Positions 16,789 through 26,609 are shown, counted from the stretch's first letter. The stretch is DNA of 64,000 nucleotides from Synechococcus sp. CBW1108 (GCF_015840335.1 NZ_CP060395.1:1054001-1118000); one strand, 5' to 3'. Program-made: numbers and translations. The notes: generated by a model from the letters alone, not told the origin.

Positions 16789-19074
16789 CTAGCCGATCCC
16801 GGTGCGGGCGATGTCAAGCACGTCGGCCATGGAGCGGATCTGGCCGATGGTGCTGGCCAGCTGGCCGGCACTGTCGAGCTCCACCCGTAGGTCAATGCGA
16901 GCCGGCTTACCGGGAGTGGTGCGCACCCGGGCATCACTGACGTTGATGCGGTGGTCGGAGAGGCGGGTGAGGATGTCCTTGAGCACGCCAACTCGATCGA
17001 GCACCTCAATGCGCAACTGCACCGGATAACGCCGCGGGCTGGCTTGCACCGCAGGGTTCCAGCGCACCGGCAGGCGCCGTTCAGCCGGCACCTGGCCCAG
17101 GTTGGAGCAGTCCTGGCGATGGATGGTGATGCCGTGGTTGCCCAGGGCCACCGCCCCCAAGATCGGCTCCCCGGGCAGGGGGGTGCAGCACCCCCCCAGC
17201 CGATAGTCGAGTCCTTCGAGGCCCAGGATTGCACTGGTGCCCGCTGGCGAAGAAGGCTGGAGATCGGGATGGGCAGCGTGAGCTGAAAGCTCGGCGGCGA
17301 CCTGCTCATTGCTGGGCACCGGCACAGCGGCGGCGCTGGCCAGGCGCAGTTCCTCCCGCAGGCGATTTAGCAACTGGTGCAGCGTGACCCCACCAAAGCC
17401 GAGGGATGCCAGCAGGTCGTCGGTGCCGGCAAGGTTGCAACGGCGCGCCACCCGGGCGATCGCCTCGCCGCTGAGCAGGGCATCGAAGCCGTCGCGACCC
17501 AGTTCGCGCTCCAACATCTCGGTGCCGCGCAGGATGTTCTGGTCGCGATGGCTCGTTTTGTACCAATGGCGGATGCGGGTGCGGGCCGTGGGGGTGGCTA
17601 CGAAATTGAGCCAGTCGAGGCTCGGGTGCGCCGTCTTGGCGGTGATCACCTGCACGAAATCGCCGTTCTGTAGCGGGGTGGCCAGGGGGCAGAGGCGATC
17701 GTTGATGCGCACTCCCTGGCAGTGGTTGCCGATCTCGGAATGGATCCGGTACGCGAAATCAACGGCGGTGGATCCCTTGCGCAGCCCCACCACATCGCCA
17801 TTGGGGGTGAACACGAACACCTCCTCGTCGAAGAGGTCCTCCTTGATGGAGCGCAAAAAATCGCCGCTGTCCTTGCCACCGTCATCCTTCTGCCAGTCCA
17901 CCAGCTGGCGCAGCCAGTTGAAGCGCTCCGCATCGGCCCCGGAGGCCGCCGGTGAACCGCCCTCCTTGTATTTCCAATGGGCGGCGATGCCGTACTCGGC
18001 CACCCGGTGCATCTCGGTGGTGCGGATCTGCACCTCAATCGGCCGATGGCGACCGATCACCGCCGTATGCAGCGACTGGTAGCCATTGGGCTTGGGTAGG
18101 CCGATGTAGTCCTTGAAGCGACCGGGAATCGGCCGAAACGTGTCGTGGACCACTGCCAGGGCCCGGTAGCAGCACTCCAGGTTGGGGCAGAGGATCCTGA
18201 GGGCGGCCACGTCGATGATTTCGTGGAACGCCTTCTGCTGGCGCTGCATTTTGCTCCAGATGCCATAGAGGTGCTTGGGCCGGCCACTCACCTCACAGTT
18301 GTGCAGCCCCGCGGCGGCGAGGCGATCCCGCAGCAACTGCACGGTCACCCCCAGGCGCTCTTCCCTGTCACTGCGCTTGGTCGCCACCTGCTTCTGAATG
18401 TCACGGTAGGCCTCGGGCTCGAGGATTTTGAAGGCCAGATCCTCCAGCTCCCACTTGAGCCTGCCAATCCCCAGCCGGTTGGCGAGGGGGGCATAGATCT
18501 CCCGGGTTTCGCGGGCGATGCGCTGCTGCTTCTCGGGCTTGAGGGCAGAGAGCGTGCGCATGTTGTGGAGCCGGTCTGCCAACTTCACCAGCACCACGCG
18601 GATGTCGCTGGCCATGGCCAGAAACATGCGACGCAAATTTTCTGCCTGGGCCTCGGTGTAGTTGGTGAAATGGATCCCGCCCAACTTGGTGACCCCCTCC
18701 ACCAGGGCCCGCACCTCGGCGCCAAAGTGCGCCTCGATCTCATCGGGGGTGACGCCGGTGTCCTCGACCACGTCGTGCAGGAAGCCGGCGGCGATTACCC
18801 CTGCACTGGCGCCGGTCTCCCGCAGCAGATCGGCAACGGCGATCGGATGGATGATGTAGGGCTCGCCCGTGGCCCGCAGCTGGCCCTGGTGATGGCGGTA
18901 GGCGTAATCGAAGGCGCAGGCGAGCAGCAGCTCGGGGTCCGTAGGGCAGCTGTTGTCCTGGCCAGGCGGCACGTGCTCCAGGCAGCGCTGCAGCCACTCG
19001 GGCAGGGGCACGCCATAGTCAGCTGGGGGGCGGATCGATCGGTCCTGATCAAGATCGGCAACCGCCTTGAGCAT
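16789..19074 (-). CDS. rel: Bifunctional (p)ppGpp synthetase/hydrolase (Rel/SpoT)
   Basis: 761 residues, typical of the long RSH proteins that make and degrade the stringent-response alarmone (p)ppGpp. Domains in order: HD hydrolase (about 60-200; HPIAVADLL and FLHDVVEDT with the metal ligands), synthetase (about 235-350; SGRPKHLYGIWSKM, then GYQSLHTAVIG), TGS (about 410-470; EEVFVFTPNGDVVGLRKGST), a helical and zinc-finger-like part (GGCCTPLPGEPILGAV, HRQDC), and a C-terminal ACT domain (about 690-761; RIEVLDRVGVLKDILTRLSD). Both catalytic cores look intact, so a bifunctional enzyme is expected. It diverges from the peptide ABC gene at 19127. Confidence 0.97.
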   Translation of the reverse strand: MLKAVADLDQDRSIRPPADYGVPLPEWLQRCLEHVPPGQDNSCPTDPELLLACAFDYAYRHHQGQLRATGEPYIIHPIAVADLLRETGASAGVIAAGFLHDVVEDTGVTPDEIEAHFGAEVRALVEGVTKLGGIHFTNYTEAQAENLRRMFLAMASDIRVVLVKLADRLHNMRTLSALKPEKQQRIARETREIYAPLANRLGIGRLKWELEDLAFKILEPEAYRDIQKQVATKRSDREERLGVTVQLLRDRLAAAGLHNCEVSGRPKHLYGIWSKMQRQQKAFHEIIDVAALRILCPNLECCYRALAVVHDTFRPIPGRFKDYIGLPKPNGYQSLHTAVIGRHRPIEVQIRTTEMHRVAEYGIAAHWKYKEGGSPAASGADAERFNWLRQLVDWQKDDGGKDSGDFLRSIKEDLFDEEVFVFTPNGDVVGLRKGSTAVDFAYRIHSEIGNHCQGVRINDRLCPLATPLQNGDFVQVITAKTAHPSLDWLNFVATPTARTRIRHWYKTSHRDQNILRGTEMLERELGRDGFDALLSGEAIARVARRCNLAGTDDLLASLGFGGVTLHQLLNRLREELRLASAAAVPVPSNEQVAAELSAHAAHPDLQPSSPAGTSAILGLEGLDYRLGGCCTPLPGEPILGAVALGNHGITIHRQDCSNLGQVPAERRLPVRWNPAVQASPRRYPVQLRIEVLDRVGVLKDILTRLSDHRINVSDARVRTTPGKPARIDLRVELDSAGQLASTIGQIRSMADVLDIARTGIG

Positions 19075-19126
19075 TCCACCCTGTGGATTTCTTCCATCGT
19101 ATGCAGATACTGCCTAGCTGGAGACA

Positions 19127-20725
19127 ATGACCAGCCCCGTGCTTGCGATTGACCACCTGGTGGTGCGCTACCCGGGCTGCGACCAGCCCACCCTTGATGG
19201 GCTGACCCTGAGCCTGAGCCCAGGCCAGAGGCTGGCCCTGGTCGGGCCCTCCGGCTGCGGCAAGAGCACCGTGGCCCGGGCGGTGCTGCAGCTCCTGCCC
19301 CCAGGCAGCCAGTGCAGCGGCGGGCTGCTACTGGCGGGGCAGGAGCCCGGCCGGCTGCAGCGGCCGGCCCTGCGCCAACTACGCGGCAAGGCGGTAGGCC
19401 TGGTTTTCCAGGACCCCATGACCCGGCTCAACCCCCTGCTGACCATTGGCGACCACCTTGGGGACACCCTGGCCGCCCACCGGCCCCGCTGGCGGCGGCG
19501 CCAGGTGCGCGAACGGGCCGAGGAGCTGCTGACCAGGGTCGGGATCAACCCCCAGCGCTACGGCAGCTACCCCCATGAGTTCAGCGGCGGCATGCGTCAG
19601 CGGCTGGCAATTGCCCTGGCCATGGCCCTCAATCCGCCCCTGGTGATCGCCGACGAGCCCACCACCAGCCTGGATGTGGCCATCGCCGGCCAGGTGATGG
19701 GGGAGCTCAGCGCCCTTTGCAGCGAAGCGGGCAGCGCCCTACTGCTGATCAGCCATGACATGGCCCTGGCAGGCCGCTGGTGCGACCAGATCGCCGTGCT
19801 GGACCAGGGCCGCCTGATCGAGCAGGCCCCCGCCCAACAACTGCTCACCGCCCCGGCCTCCCCCCTGGCCCAGCGGCTGGTGGCCAAGGCGCGGCAGCGG
19901 GAGGGAGTCCAGAGAACGATTCTCGCACCGGCGCCGGCCCTGCTGGAGCTGGAGGAGTTGCGCAGCTGGCACCCGTTGCCCTCCCTGCCCTGGCAACGCC
20001 GCTGGCTCAAAGCGGTGGACGGGGTGAGCCTGAGGCTGCAGCGGGGCGAAACCATTGGCCTGGTGGGGGCATCAGGCTGCGGCAAGAGCACCCTCTGCCG
20101 AGCCCTGATGGGGTTGGCACCGGTGCGGGGCGGCACGGTGCGACTCGAAGGCCACAACCTGCTGGCCCTGCGCGGCCAGGCCCTACGCCGGGCGCGACGG
20201 GGCCTGCAGATGGTTTTTCAAGATCCCCTGGCCTGCCTCAACCCCCAGATGGTGGTGGGCGAAGCCATCGCCGATCCCCTGCTGATCCACGGCCTGGCCA
20301 GCCGCAACCAGGCCCGCCACCGGGCCCGGGAACTCCTTGCTGCCGTGGGGCTGACCCCAGCTGAAGAGTTCGAAAACCGCCTGCCCAGGCAGCTCTCAGG
20401 CGGCCAGCAGCAGCGGGTGGCCATCGCCCGGGCCCTGGTGCTGGAGCCAAAGGTGCTGCTCTGCGACGAGAGCGTCAGCATGCTCGACGCCGAAGTGCAG
20501 GCCGACGTGCTTGCCCTGCTGCGTGATCTGCAGCAGCGGCTGGGCCTGGGCCTGCTGTTTGTCACCCACGACCTGTCGGTGGCCAGTGGCTTCTGCCACC
20601 GGGTGATCGTGCTCGACGGCGGCGTAATCGTGGAGGAGGGCCCGGGCGCCCGGTTGCTGAGCCATCCCCAGGCGGCCATCACCCGCAAGCTTGTGGAGGC
20701 CTGCCCGCGGCTGCCTAGCGCCTGA
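19127..20725 (+). CDS. Double-ATPase protein of a peptide/nickel-type ABC transporter (YejF/DppDF-like)
   Basis: 532 residues containing two complete ABC ATPase domains in tandem. Domain 1 (about 1-260) has Walker A GPSGCGKST, signature EFSGGMRQR and Walker B LVIADEPTTSLDV. Domain 2 (about 275-532) has Walker A GASGCGKST, signature LSGGQQQR and Walker B VLLCDESVSMLD. Each follows the oligopeptide-transport subtype (VFQDPMTRLNP, VFQDPLACLNP). In Walker B of domain 2 the usual DEP is DES. Together they would energise a dipeptide or oligopeptide importer whose permeases and binding protein are elsewhere. The ATG at 19127 lies 52 bases from the divergent rel gene. Confidence 0.92.
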   Translation: MTSPVLAIDHLVVRYPGCDQPTLDGLTLSLSPGQRLALVGPSGCGKSTVARAVLQLLPPGSQCSGGLLLAGQEPGRLQRPALRQLRGKAVGLVFQDPMTRLNPLLTIGDHLGDTLAAHRPRWRRRQVRERAEELLTRVGINPQRYGSYPHEFSGGMRQRLAIALAMALNPPLVIADEPTTSLDVAIAGQVMGELSALCSEAGSALLLISHDMALAGRWCDQIAVLDQGRLIEQAPAQQLLTAPASPLAQRLVAKARQREGVQRTILAPAPALLELEELRSWHPLPSLPWQRRWLKAVDGVSLRLQRGETIGLVGASGCGKSTLCRALMGLAPVRGGTVRLEGHNLLALRGQALRRARRGLQMVFQDPLACLNPQMVVGEAIADPLLIHGLASRNQARHRARELLAAVGLTPAEEFENRLPRQLSGGQQQRVAIARALVLEPKVLLCDESVSMLDAEVQADVLALLRDLQQRLGLGLLFVTHDLSVASGFCHRVIVLDGGVIVEEGPGARLLSHPQAAITRKLVEACPRLPSA

Positions 20726-20809
20726 AAAGCAATCCAGATCGCAAAACTATTTACGGTAAACAAGCTGTTCGATAGCACCAAATCAATGACCCAGAATTCA
20801 CGCAGACGA

Positions 20810-21793
20810 TTAATTACTCCAAGGCAGCATTTTTCTATTTAACACTTCTTTCACCGGCAAATCAGCTTTTAAAGTCTCACCATTCAAAACCCTCTGATAG
20901 TAATCAAGATAGCCTAGCGCCATAATATGAGACGAAAAATTATCACGAGCGTATGAATGGCATGCGTATGGCGACCATTCACCCACGCGTTGGATTGCCC
21001 TCAAAAGCTGCGTCGCTGAGTTAGCAAGATATCCATATTGAGGACCAATCAACTCCGGCAAAGAACCATACGCCGTCCCAAATACTGGGCATCCAAAATA
21101 TAAACTTTCAATCACGGCAAGCCCAAATGGCTCATGCCATAAAACAGGAAATAGCAGGCCCATTGAATGCTGAAGGATCCTAGACTTTTCCAAGTCATTT
21201 ACCATCCCATGGAAGCTAATTTTTCTAGACAGAGTGAATCGAAACCCCCTCCGAAAATAAAGCCTTGAACCCCCTATAACACTCAGTTGCATGCCAGATT
21301 TACGAGCCAATCTGATCGCTCCACTGACATTTTTTCTCCTCTTTGAGGCATCTGCCAAAAAATGAAAATACTGCCTCTCCGCTGACGTATCACAACCTCT
21401 GTAACGCGACCAATCAAGACCATTGTAAACATAATGCCCCGAACCGTGCCTATTCGCATGATCTCTTGAGAGGAAAATTGTGTTCGGGAGGACATCCCGT
21501 AGACTGCTGAGATTATTGTGCTGAGTAATAACAAAAGCTCGTCCGACCTCCTGCTGGGGGTTTTCGGAAAAATGAACGATATCAACTGAGGAAGGGATTT
21601 GCTCACATAACGAAAGCGCAGAATTAAACGCAATTACCTTCGCAAAATCACACCTTGATCCACTCGTGGCGAGGAAGGATACTTGGTGCCCAAGCACAAC
21701 CAAGGCTTTACCCAGATCCCATACCACTCGCTCAGTACCGCCATAGGCTGAGACAGGCAAAGGCGGGCCAATGTGAACAATTAAAATGTGCAT
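20810..21793 (-). CDS. GT4 family glycosyltransferase
   Basis: 327 residues in the GT-B fold. The N-terminus MHILIVHIGPPLPVSAYGGT has the glycine loop that contacts the acceptor and the GGTERVVWDLGKAL helix. The C-terminal donor site reads VLWHEPFGLAVIESLYFGCP, the EX7E-type motif of retaining GT4 enzymes, then GTAYGSLPELIG. It transfers a sugar from a nucleotide sugar, presumably to a surface glycan. It stands alone between a peptide ABC gene and a pseudouridine synthase, with much lower GC than both neighbours, so recent horizontal entry is likely. The substrate is unknown. Confidence 0.85.
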   Translation of the reverse strand: MHILIVHIGPPLPVSAYGGTERVVWDLGKALVVLGHQVSFLATSGSRCDFAKVIAFNSALSLCEQIPSSVDIVHFSENPQQEVGRAFVITQHNNLSSLRDVLPNTIFLSRDHANRHGSGHYVYNGLDWSRYRGCDTSAERQYFHFLADASKRRKNVSGAIRLARKSGMQLSVIGGSRLYFRRGFRFTLSRKISFHGMVNDLEKSRILQHSMGLLFPVLWHEPFGLAVIESLYFGCPVFGTAYGSLPELIGPQYGYLANSATQLLRAIQRVGEWSPYACHSYARDNFSSHIMALGYLDYYQRVLNGETLKADLPVKEVLNRKMLPWSN

Positions 21794-21867
21794 ATTAAAG
21801 TTACTTTAGTGACAAACAAAAATCGTGTTGATTTGCATTGGCCGCTTCGAGTCTGACAATCGTCTGA

Positions 21868-22818
21868 TCAGCGCCGGCGTAACACCTCCAGCAAACGTTC
21901 AAACAACTCCGGCATCGGCGCTTCGCACACAATCCGCTCGCCATGGATCGGGTGGTTGAGCCCCAGCTGCACGGCGTGTAGGGCCTGGCCGGGCATATCC
22001 AGCGGCAGCTTGCGGCAGCGGGAGTACACCGGGTCACCCACGATCGGATGGCCCAGGTGGGCGCAGTGCACCCGGATCTGGTGGGTGCGCCCTGTATCGA
22101 GTTTGAAACGCAGGAGGGAGTAGTCGCCCAGCCTCTCCACCAGGCGCCAGTGGGTGCAGGCGTGGCGGCCCGAGTCGTCGTGAACCACAGCGTATTTCTT
22201 GCGGTCGGCTGGGTGGCGGCCGATGGGGGCCACGACCGTGCCGGAATCAGCCGTAGGCACCCCGTGCACCACCGCCAGATACTGACGCGAGGCGATTCGC
22301 TTCTGGATCTGCACCTGCAGCTTCACCAACGCCTCCTGGCTCTTGGCCACCACGATGCAGCCAGTCGTGTCCTTGTCGAGCCGGTGCACGATGCCGGGCC
22401 GCAGCTCCCCGCCGATGCCGGGCAGGTCGGGGCAGTGGTGCAGCAGGCCATTCACCAGGGTGCCATCCCTATTGCCGGGCGCCGGATGCACGGTGAGCCC
22501 GGCGGGCTTATTGAGCACGATCAGGTGGGCGTCTTCGTAGAGGACATCGAGGGGCATGGCCTGGGGCACCAGATAGGGCAGGGGCTCCGGCGGCGGCATC
22601 CACAGCGCCACGCTGTCGCCCTGGCGCAGGGGGGTCTTGGCCCGGCCGGTGACACCATTGACCCGCACATAGCCGGCCTCGATGAACTTCTGAATCCGGG
22701 CGCGACTCTGCTCCGGCCGCTGGGCCACCAGCCAGCGATCCAGACGCATCGGCAGGGGCTTGGGGTAGGTGAGCGTGAGTAGCTCACCTTCGCCTTCGCC
22801 GAAGCTCACGTCGACCAT
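21868..22818 (-). CDS. RluD-family 23S rRNA pseudouridine synthase
   Basis: 316 residues from the ATG at 22818, which has GGAGG about 9 nt upstream; a GTG at 22860 would add 14 residues. An S4 RNA-binding domain (about 20-75; MRLDRWLVAQRPEQSRARIQ) precedes the catalytic domain. The catalytic aspartate lies in GIVHRLDKDTTGCIVVAKSQ, with LIVLNKPAGLTVHPAPGN before it and LLRFKLDTGRTHQIRVHCAH after it, all hallmarks of RluA/RluD enzymes that isomerise uridines in large-subunit rRNA. The exact target position is not readable from sequence. It lies upstream of the foreign GT4 gene on the same strand. Confidence 0.93.
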   Translation of the reverse strand: MVDVSFGEGEGELLTLTYPKPLPMRLDRWLVAQRPEQSRARIQKFIEAGYVRVNGVTGRAKTPLRQGDSVALWMPPPEPLPYLVPQAMPLDVLYEDAHLIVLNKPAGLTVHPAPGNRDGTLVNGLLHHCPDLPGIGGELRPGIVHRLDKDTTGCIVVAKSQEALVKLQVQIQKRIASRQYLAVVHGVPTADSGTVVAPIGRHPADRKKYAVVHDDSGRHACTHWRLVERLGDYSLLRFKLDTGRTHQIRVHCAHLGHPIVGDPVYSRCRKLPLDMPGQALHAVQLGLNHPIHGERIVCEAPMPELFERLLEVLRRR

Positions 22819-22929
22819 CGGCCTTTCCTCCCTGCCAGCGACCGTACTGGCTTGATCCACAGAAGATCCATGCAGCGGCGCCTCAGCGAGAGCCTTGGCT
22901 TGGCATGTGCCCTAAAGTATGCAGCAAGA

Positions 22930-23382
22930 ATGATATTTCAGATGCAGATCAACCAACTCGACCCAAAACAGGCTGACAAATTCAGCTCAACGCATGCCAT
23001 TCACTATGAACTGAGCGATGGCAGGCAAATGGTTCTGCTCTCAGGGATTATCAGCGTGGACCTAAAATCACCAGGCTGGACGAACGAGAACGCAGCACCC
23101 GGATGGTTCATTCAAAACCTATCTCTCAATATTGCCCTGCCAACAAGCATGCTAGGGGATGGTCAGAGCTTCCGGATGGTGGAATCAGCACCCTTCCTTG
23201 GCATTAATGCCATAGCGGGCTTCAGCAATGTTGGCTGGGCAGTCAACTCCTTTGACCTGGTAATGCAGGATGCAGCTATTAACGCGATTCAGCTAAATGC
23301 CGAACTCGGCGTATTAAGCAGCGGAGAAATCCTAAATCGCCTCGGCTATCACATTAGCCTGATCGGCGAGCTCGTAGGCTGA
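22930..23382 (+). CDS. Protein of unknown function
   Basis: About 150 residues from the ATG at 22930 (MIFQMQINQLDPKQ); an ATG at 22942 is an equally good start. It is soluble, with alternating hydrophobic and polar strands: HAIHYELSDGRQMVLLSGII, PGWFIQNLSLNIALPTSML, GWAVNSFDLVMQDAAINAIQ. There is no signal peptide or membrane helix. Base composition is lower in GC than its neighbours. It converges on rbgA, whose stop is 12 bases away. No family recognised. Confidence 0.6.
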   Translation: MIFQMQINQLDPKQADKFSSTHAIHYELSDGRQMVLLSGIISVDLKSPGWTNENAAPGWFIQNLSLNIALPTSMLGDGQSFRMVESAPFLGINAIAGFSNVGWAVNSFDLVMQDAAINAIQLNAELGVLSSGEILNRLGYHISLIGELVG

Positions 23383-23394
23383 GCTTGGGCCCGC

Positions 23395-24282
23395 TCATGG
23401 CAGTTCGAGGGCGATAGCCCCAAGCCGGGCGCAGCGGAAGTCATCAAGGAGCTTGATCGCCATGCGCAGGCTATCGCCACTGGTATGACGCGCCGCCGCA
23501 GCCACCAGCCAACTCTCCACATCCGGACCGCCCCCAGGTAACACATCGAGGCAAACGCCGTAGCGCTTCTCCACCAGGGCGGGCGGCACCCCGGCAGCCG
23601 GTGACGCCTCCAGCAGGGTGAGCAGCTGCAGAAAGGCCAGGGCAGCGGCCTCGTTGTCATAGGCCGCCTGGCCAATGTCATCGCAGAGGGCCAGGCGCAG
23701 GGCGGCCTGCTGGTCGTCGAGGCGGGGCGGCAGCACGCCGGGGGCATCGAGCAGGTCGAGGTCCTGGCCCAGCCGCACCCAGCGCAGGCTGCGGGTCACG
23801 CCTGCCCGGCGGGCGCTATCCACCACCTTCTGGCGCACCAACCGGTTGATCAGGGCCGACTTGCCCACGTTGGGGAAACCCAGCATCAGGGCCCGCACCG
23901 GCCGCGGCTTCATGCCCCTGCCGGCCCGACGGGCATTGAGGGCCTCCCCGGCCCGGATCGCCGCCTGCTGCAGCTGCTTGACGCCGGTGCCCACCTTGGC
24001 GTCACACCACCAGCAGGTCTGCTCCTGGGCCTTGAACCAGGCGGTCCAGGCCTGGCGTACCGGCGCCGGAATCATGTCAACCCGATTGATCACCAGCAGG
24101 TGCTGCTTGTTGCCGATCCAGCGCTGCAGCCGGGGGTGGGAGGTGGCCAGCGGAATGCGGGCGTCGCGCACCTCGATCACCAGATCCACCTTGGCGAGAT
24201 TTGCGTTGAGGGCCCTCTCCGCCTTGGCGATGTGGCCCGGATACCACTGGATCGCCGGGGCATTGACGCTGAGTTGCGTCAC
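23395..24282 (-). CDS. rbgA: Ribosome biogenesis GTPase YlqF/RbgA
   Basis: 295 residues from a GTG start. It has the circularly permuted GTPase order typical of this family: IQWYPGHIAKAERAL at the N-terminus, G4 (VINRVDM) first, then G1 (GFPNVGKSALINRL), then G3 (DAPGVL). These proteins assist late assembly of the 50S subunit. The helical C-terminal RNA-contact domain is present (about 190-295). The start codon directly abuts the stop of the universal stress protein gene (no gap), so the two are one transcript. Confidence 0.94.
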   Translation of the reverse strand: MTQLSVNAPAIQWYPGHIAKAERALNANLAKVDLVIEVRDARIPLATSHPRLQRWIGNKQHLLVINRVDMIPAPVRQAWTAWFKAQEQTCWWCDAKVGTGVKQLQQAAIRAGEALNARRAGRGMKPRPVRALMLGFPNVGKSALINRLVRQKVVDSARRAGVTRSLRWVRLGQDLDLLDAPGVLPPRLDDQQAALRLALCDDIGQAAYDNEAAALAFLQLLTLLEASPAAGVPPALVEKRYGVCLDVLPGGGPDVESWLVAAAARHTSGDSLRMAIKLLDDFRCARLGAIALELP

Positions 24283-24657
24283 CTAGGGCACCACCAGCAC
24301 CGGACAGGGAGCCAGCTGGATCACCCTCGCCGCGGTGCTCTGTTGGTCGCTCTCGATCGCGATGCCGCGGGTGCCCATCACGATCACATCGGCATTGATC
24401 TCATCGGCCACATCACCGATCACAAAAGCTGGCATGCCCTCACGCTCGATCACCCGGCAGCTCACCCCAGCCTGCTCAAACCGGGCCCGGGCCTGCTGCA
24501 GCAGCTCGGCGGTTGCGGCCGGGTCGTCCTGGCCGGGCTCCACCACCGAGAGCAGCACCAGGGAGCTGGCGTGCTGCTGGGCCAGTTTCAGGGCCACCGC
24601 CGCCGTTTCCAAGGCCTGACGGCTCTGGTCGATGGGAAAAAGAACGGTTTCAAACAT
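24283..24657 (-). CDS. Universal stress protein (UspA family)
   Basis: 124 residues, short but complete for the family. It starts MFETVLFPIDQSRQALETAA, where the aspartate after the first strand contacts the adenine nucleotide. The C-terminal motif VIVMGTRGIAIESDQQST, then PCPVLVVP, matches the ATP-binding loop GxxGx9G(S/T), except that the final Gly is Gln (QST), so nucleotide binding may be altered. Such proteins act as small dimers in stress survival. It is the first gene of a two-gene unit with rbgA. Confidence 0.88.
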   Translation of the reverse strand: MFETVLFPIDQSRQALETAAVALKLAQQHASSLVLLSVVEPGQDDPAATAELLQQARARFEQAGVSCRVIEREGMPAFVIGDVADEINADVIVMGTRGIAIESDQQSTAARVIQLAPCPVLVVP

Positions 24658-24851
24658 GGCGCGGGGTACGCAGACAGGGCCGTTAAGGGCTGGGATATTT
24701 CAGTCTGGAGGGCGCTCCGGAATCCGGCCAGGGCGGCCGGTTGGGGGAAAGCCGAAGGAGGCAAGTTGGAGCGCAAGGGGGAGGGCAAGAGAAAAGCCAG
24801 GGGCGGGGCGGGGGCTAACCTCCCCCGCAATTCCCTATCACCTGGAGCTCC

Positions 24852-26057
24852 ATGGCGAAGCGATCCCTGGCCAGCCTTTCGGCCGATGATCTCCGCGGCA
24901 AGCGCGTGCTGGTGCGGGTTGACTTCAACGTACCGCTAAACGACGCCGGCGCGATCACCGACGACACCCGCATCCGGGCGGCCCTGCCCACCATCGGCCA
25001 CCTGCGCGACAACGGCGCCAAGGTGATCCTGGCAGCCCACTTCGGCCGGCCTAAGGGACAGGTGAACGAGGGCATGCGCCTCACCCAGGTGGCAGCCCGC
25101 CTCAGCGACCTGCTGGGCGTGCCCGTAACAAAGACTGAAAGCTGCATCGGCCCCGACGCCGAGGCCAAGGTGGCCGCCCTGGAGGAAGGCGGTGTGGTGT
25201 TGCTCGAGAACGTGCGCTTCTTCGCCGAGGAAGAGAAGAACGAGGCCGAATTTGCGCAAAAATTGGCCTCCCTTGCTGAGGTTTACGTGAACGACGCCTT
25301 CGGCGCCGCCCACCGGGCCCACGCCTCCACCGAAGGGGTCACCAAGTTCCTCAGCCCTAACGTGGCCGGCCACCTGATGGAGAAGGAGCTGGCCTACCTG
25401 CAGGGTGCCATCGATGCGCCCAAGCGCCCCCTGGCGGCAATCGTGGGTGGCTCCAAGGTAAGCAGCAAGATCGGCGTGCTCGAAGCCCTGATCGACAAGT
25501 GCGACAAGATCCTGATCGGCGGCGGCATGATCTTTACCTTTTACAAGGCCCGCGGCCTCTCGGTGGGCAAGAGCCTGGTGGAAGAGGACAAGCTTGAGCT
25601 GGCCAAAGAACTCGAGGCCAAGGCGGCCGCCAAGGGCGTGCAGTTCCTGCTGCCCACCGATGTGGTGCTGGCCGACAACTTCGCCCCCGATGCCAATAGC
25701 CAGATCGCCAAAGTGGAGGCGATCCCCGACGGCTGGATGGGCCTCGACATCGGCCCCGACTCCCTGAAGGTGTTCCAGGAGGCCCTGGCCGACTGCAAGA
25801 CCGTGATCTGGAACGGGCCGATGGGCGTGTTCGAGTTCGACAAGTTTGCCGCCGGCACCAACGGCATCGCCCACACCCTGGCGGAGCTGAGCGCCACGGG
25901 CACCATCACGATCATCGGTGGCGGCGACTCGGTGGCCGCCGTGGAGAAGGTGGGCGTGGCCGAAAAGATGAGCCACATCTCCACCGGCGGTGGCGCCAGC
26001 CTCGAGCTGCTCGAAGGCAAGGTGCTCCCCGGCGTGGCAGCACTGGATGAAGCCTGA
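24852..26057 (+). CDS. pgk: Phosphoglycerate kinase
   Basis: 401 residues, standard for bacterial PGK. It interconverts 3-phosphoglycerate plus ATP and 1,3-bisphosphoglycerate plus ADP, serving the Calvin cycle and glycolysis. The substrate-side N-domain shows [16 protein letters not shown] and HFGRPKG; the hinge and nucleotide domain show [36 protein letters not shown] and [13 protein letters not shown]. The start ATG at 24852 is preceded by GGAG. The 194-base upstream gap from the divergent stress gene holds the promoter. A strong terminator follows at 26092, so it is probably monocistronic. Confidence 0.98.
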   Translation: MAKRSLASLSADDLRGKRVLVRVDFNVPLNDAGAITDDTRIRAALPTIGHLRDNGAKVILAAHFGRPKGQVNEGMRLTQVAARLSDLLGVPVTKTESCIGPDAEAKVAALEEGGVVLLENVRFFAEEEKNEAEFAQKLASLAEVYVNDAFGAAHRAHASTEGVTKFLSPNVAGHLMEKELAYLQGAIDAPKRPLAAIVGGSKVSSKIGVLEALIDKCDKILIGGGMIFTFYKARGLSVGKSLVEEDKLELAKELEAKAAAKGVQFLLPTDVVLADNFAPDANSQIAKVEAIPDGWMGLDIGPDSLKVFQEALADCKTVIWNGPMGVFEFDKFAAGTNGIAHTLAELSATGTITIIGGGDSVAAVEKVGVAEKMSHISTGGGASLELLEGKVLPGVAALDEA

Positions 26058-26091
26058 TTTGGATGAGACCTGATCCAGGCTGACCGCGACA

Positions 26092-26113
26092 GGGGGCTCA
26101 GGCCCCCTTTTAT
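26092..26113 (+). terminator. Rho-independent terminator of pgk
   Basis: GGGGGC and GCCCCC pair across a TCAG loop (26092-26107) and are followed directly by TTTTATT. It lies 34 bases after the pgk stop codon and touches the 3' end of the convergent gene at 26110. Confidence 0.85.
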
Positions 26114-26562
26114 TGTCGGCGCTGGTCCTTGCCCCAGCCCGGCAAACCAAAGCGGCGCTGGAGCTCGGCCCGTTCAGTCATCCAGCGGCGACGCTGCTCT
26201 ATGGCTTGGTCCTGCAGGTTGCGCTGGCAGCTTTGCAAGGCATCGACGTCACGGGCCGGCACCATGCAGCGCTCGGCCTGGCTTAGTTGATCCAGGCGTT
26301 CGACGGATACCCGCTGCTCCAGCTGGAGGCGGGCGGCGAAATAAGCCTGGCGCTGCTGGCTGCTCAATTTGGCGATCGCCTCGGCCTGCTGGCGTTGCAT
26401 AGCTTCGCGACGCTCGGGGTTGGGGTGCCTTCCGTAACCACTGCCTGCGGCGAAGGCCGCATTACCAGCCTGACTAATCCCCAGAATCAACAGGGTGCCA
26501 GCCAGCAGCAGGGGGGCAGGATGCTGCCTGGCTCTGGGCAACAAGGTGTTCAACAGGTTCAT
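26110..26562 (-). CDS. Secreted helical protein of unknown function
   Basis: 150 residues from the ATG at 26562 (MNLLNTLLPRARQH). A signal peptide (LLLAGTLLILGISQAGNAAF) is followed by a strongly charged, Gln/Arg/Glu-rich helical region: REAMQRQQAEAIAKLSSQQR, then LEQRVSVERLDQLSQAERCM and CQRNLQDQAIEQRRRWMTER, with two cysteines. It resembles the product of the broken gene at 27049-27434, which is also secreted and rich in Gln/Arg helices, so they may be paralogues. Three small envelope genes (26110-27434) lie in a row on the minus strand. No function known. Confidence 0.65.
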   Translation of the reverse strand: MNLLNTLLPRARQHPAPLLLAGTLLILGISQAGNAAFAAGSGYGRHPNPERREAMQRQQAEAIAKLSSQQRQAYFAARLQLEQRVSVERLDQLSQAERCMVPARDVDALQSCQRNLQDQAIEQRRRWMTERAELQRRFGLPGWGKDQRRQ

Positions 26563-26609
26563 GGCTGTAGGTGGGATGGGATGAAGTAGGGGGCCGGCTG
26601 AGGTCGGTT

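Noticed and set aside
24936..26150. 404-codon minus-strand open frame
   Set aside because: Antisense to pgk, which has full family motifs.
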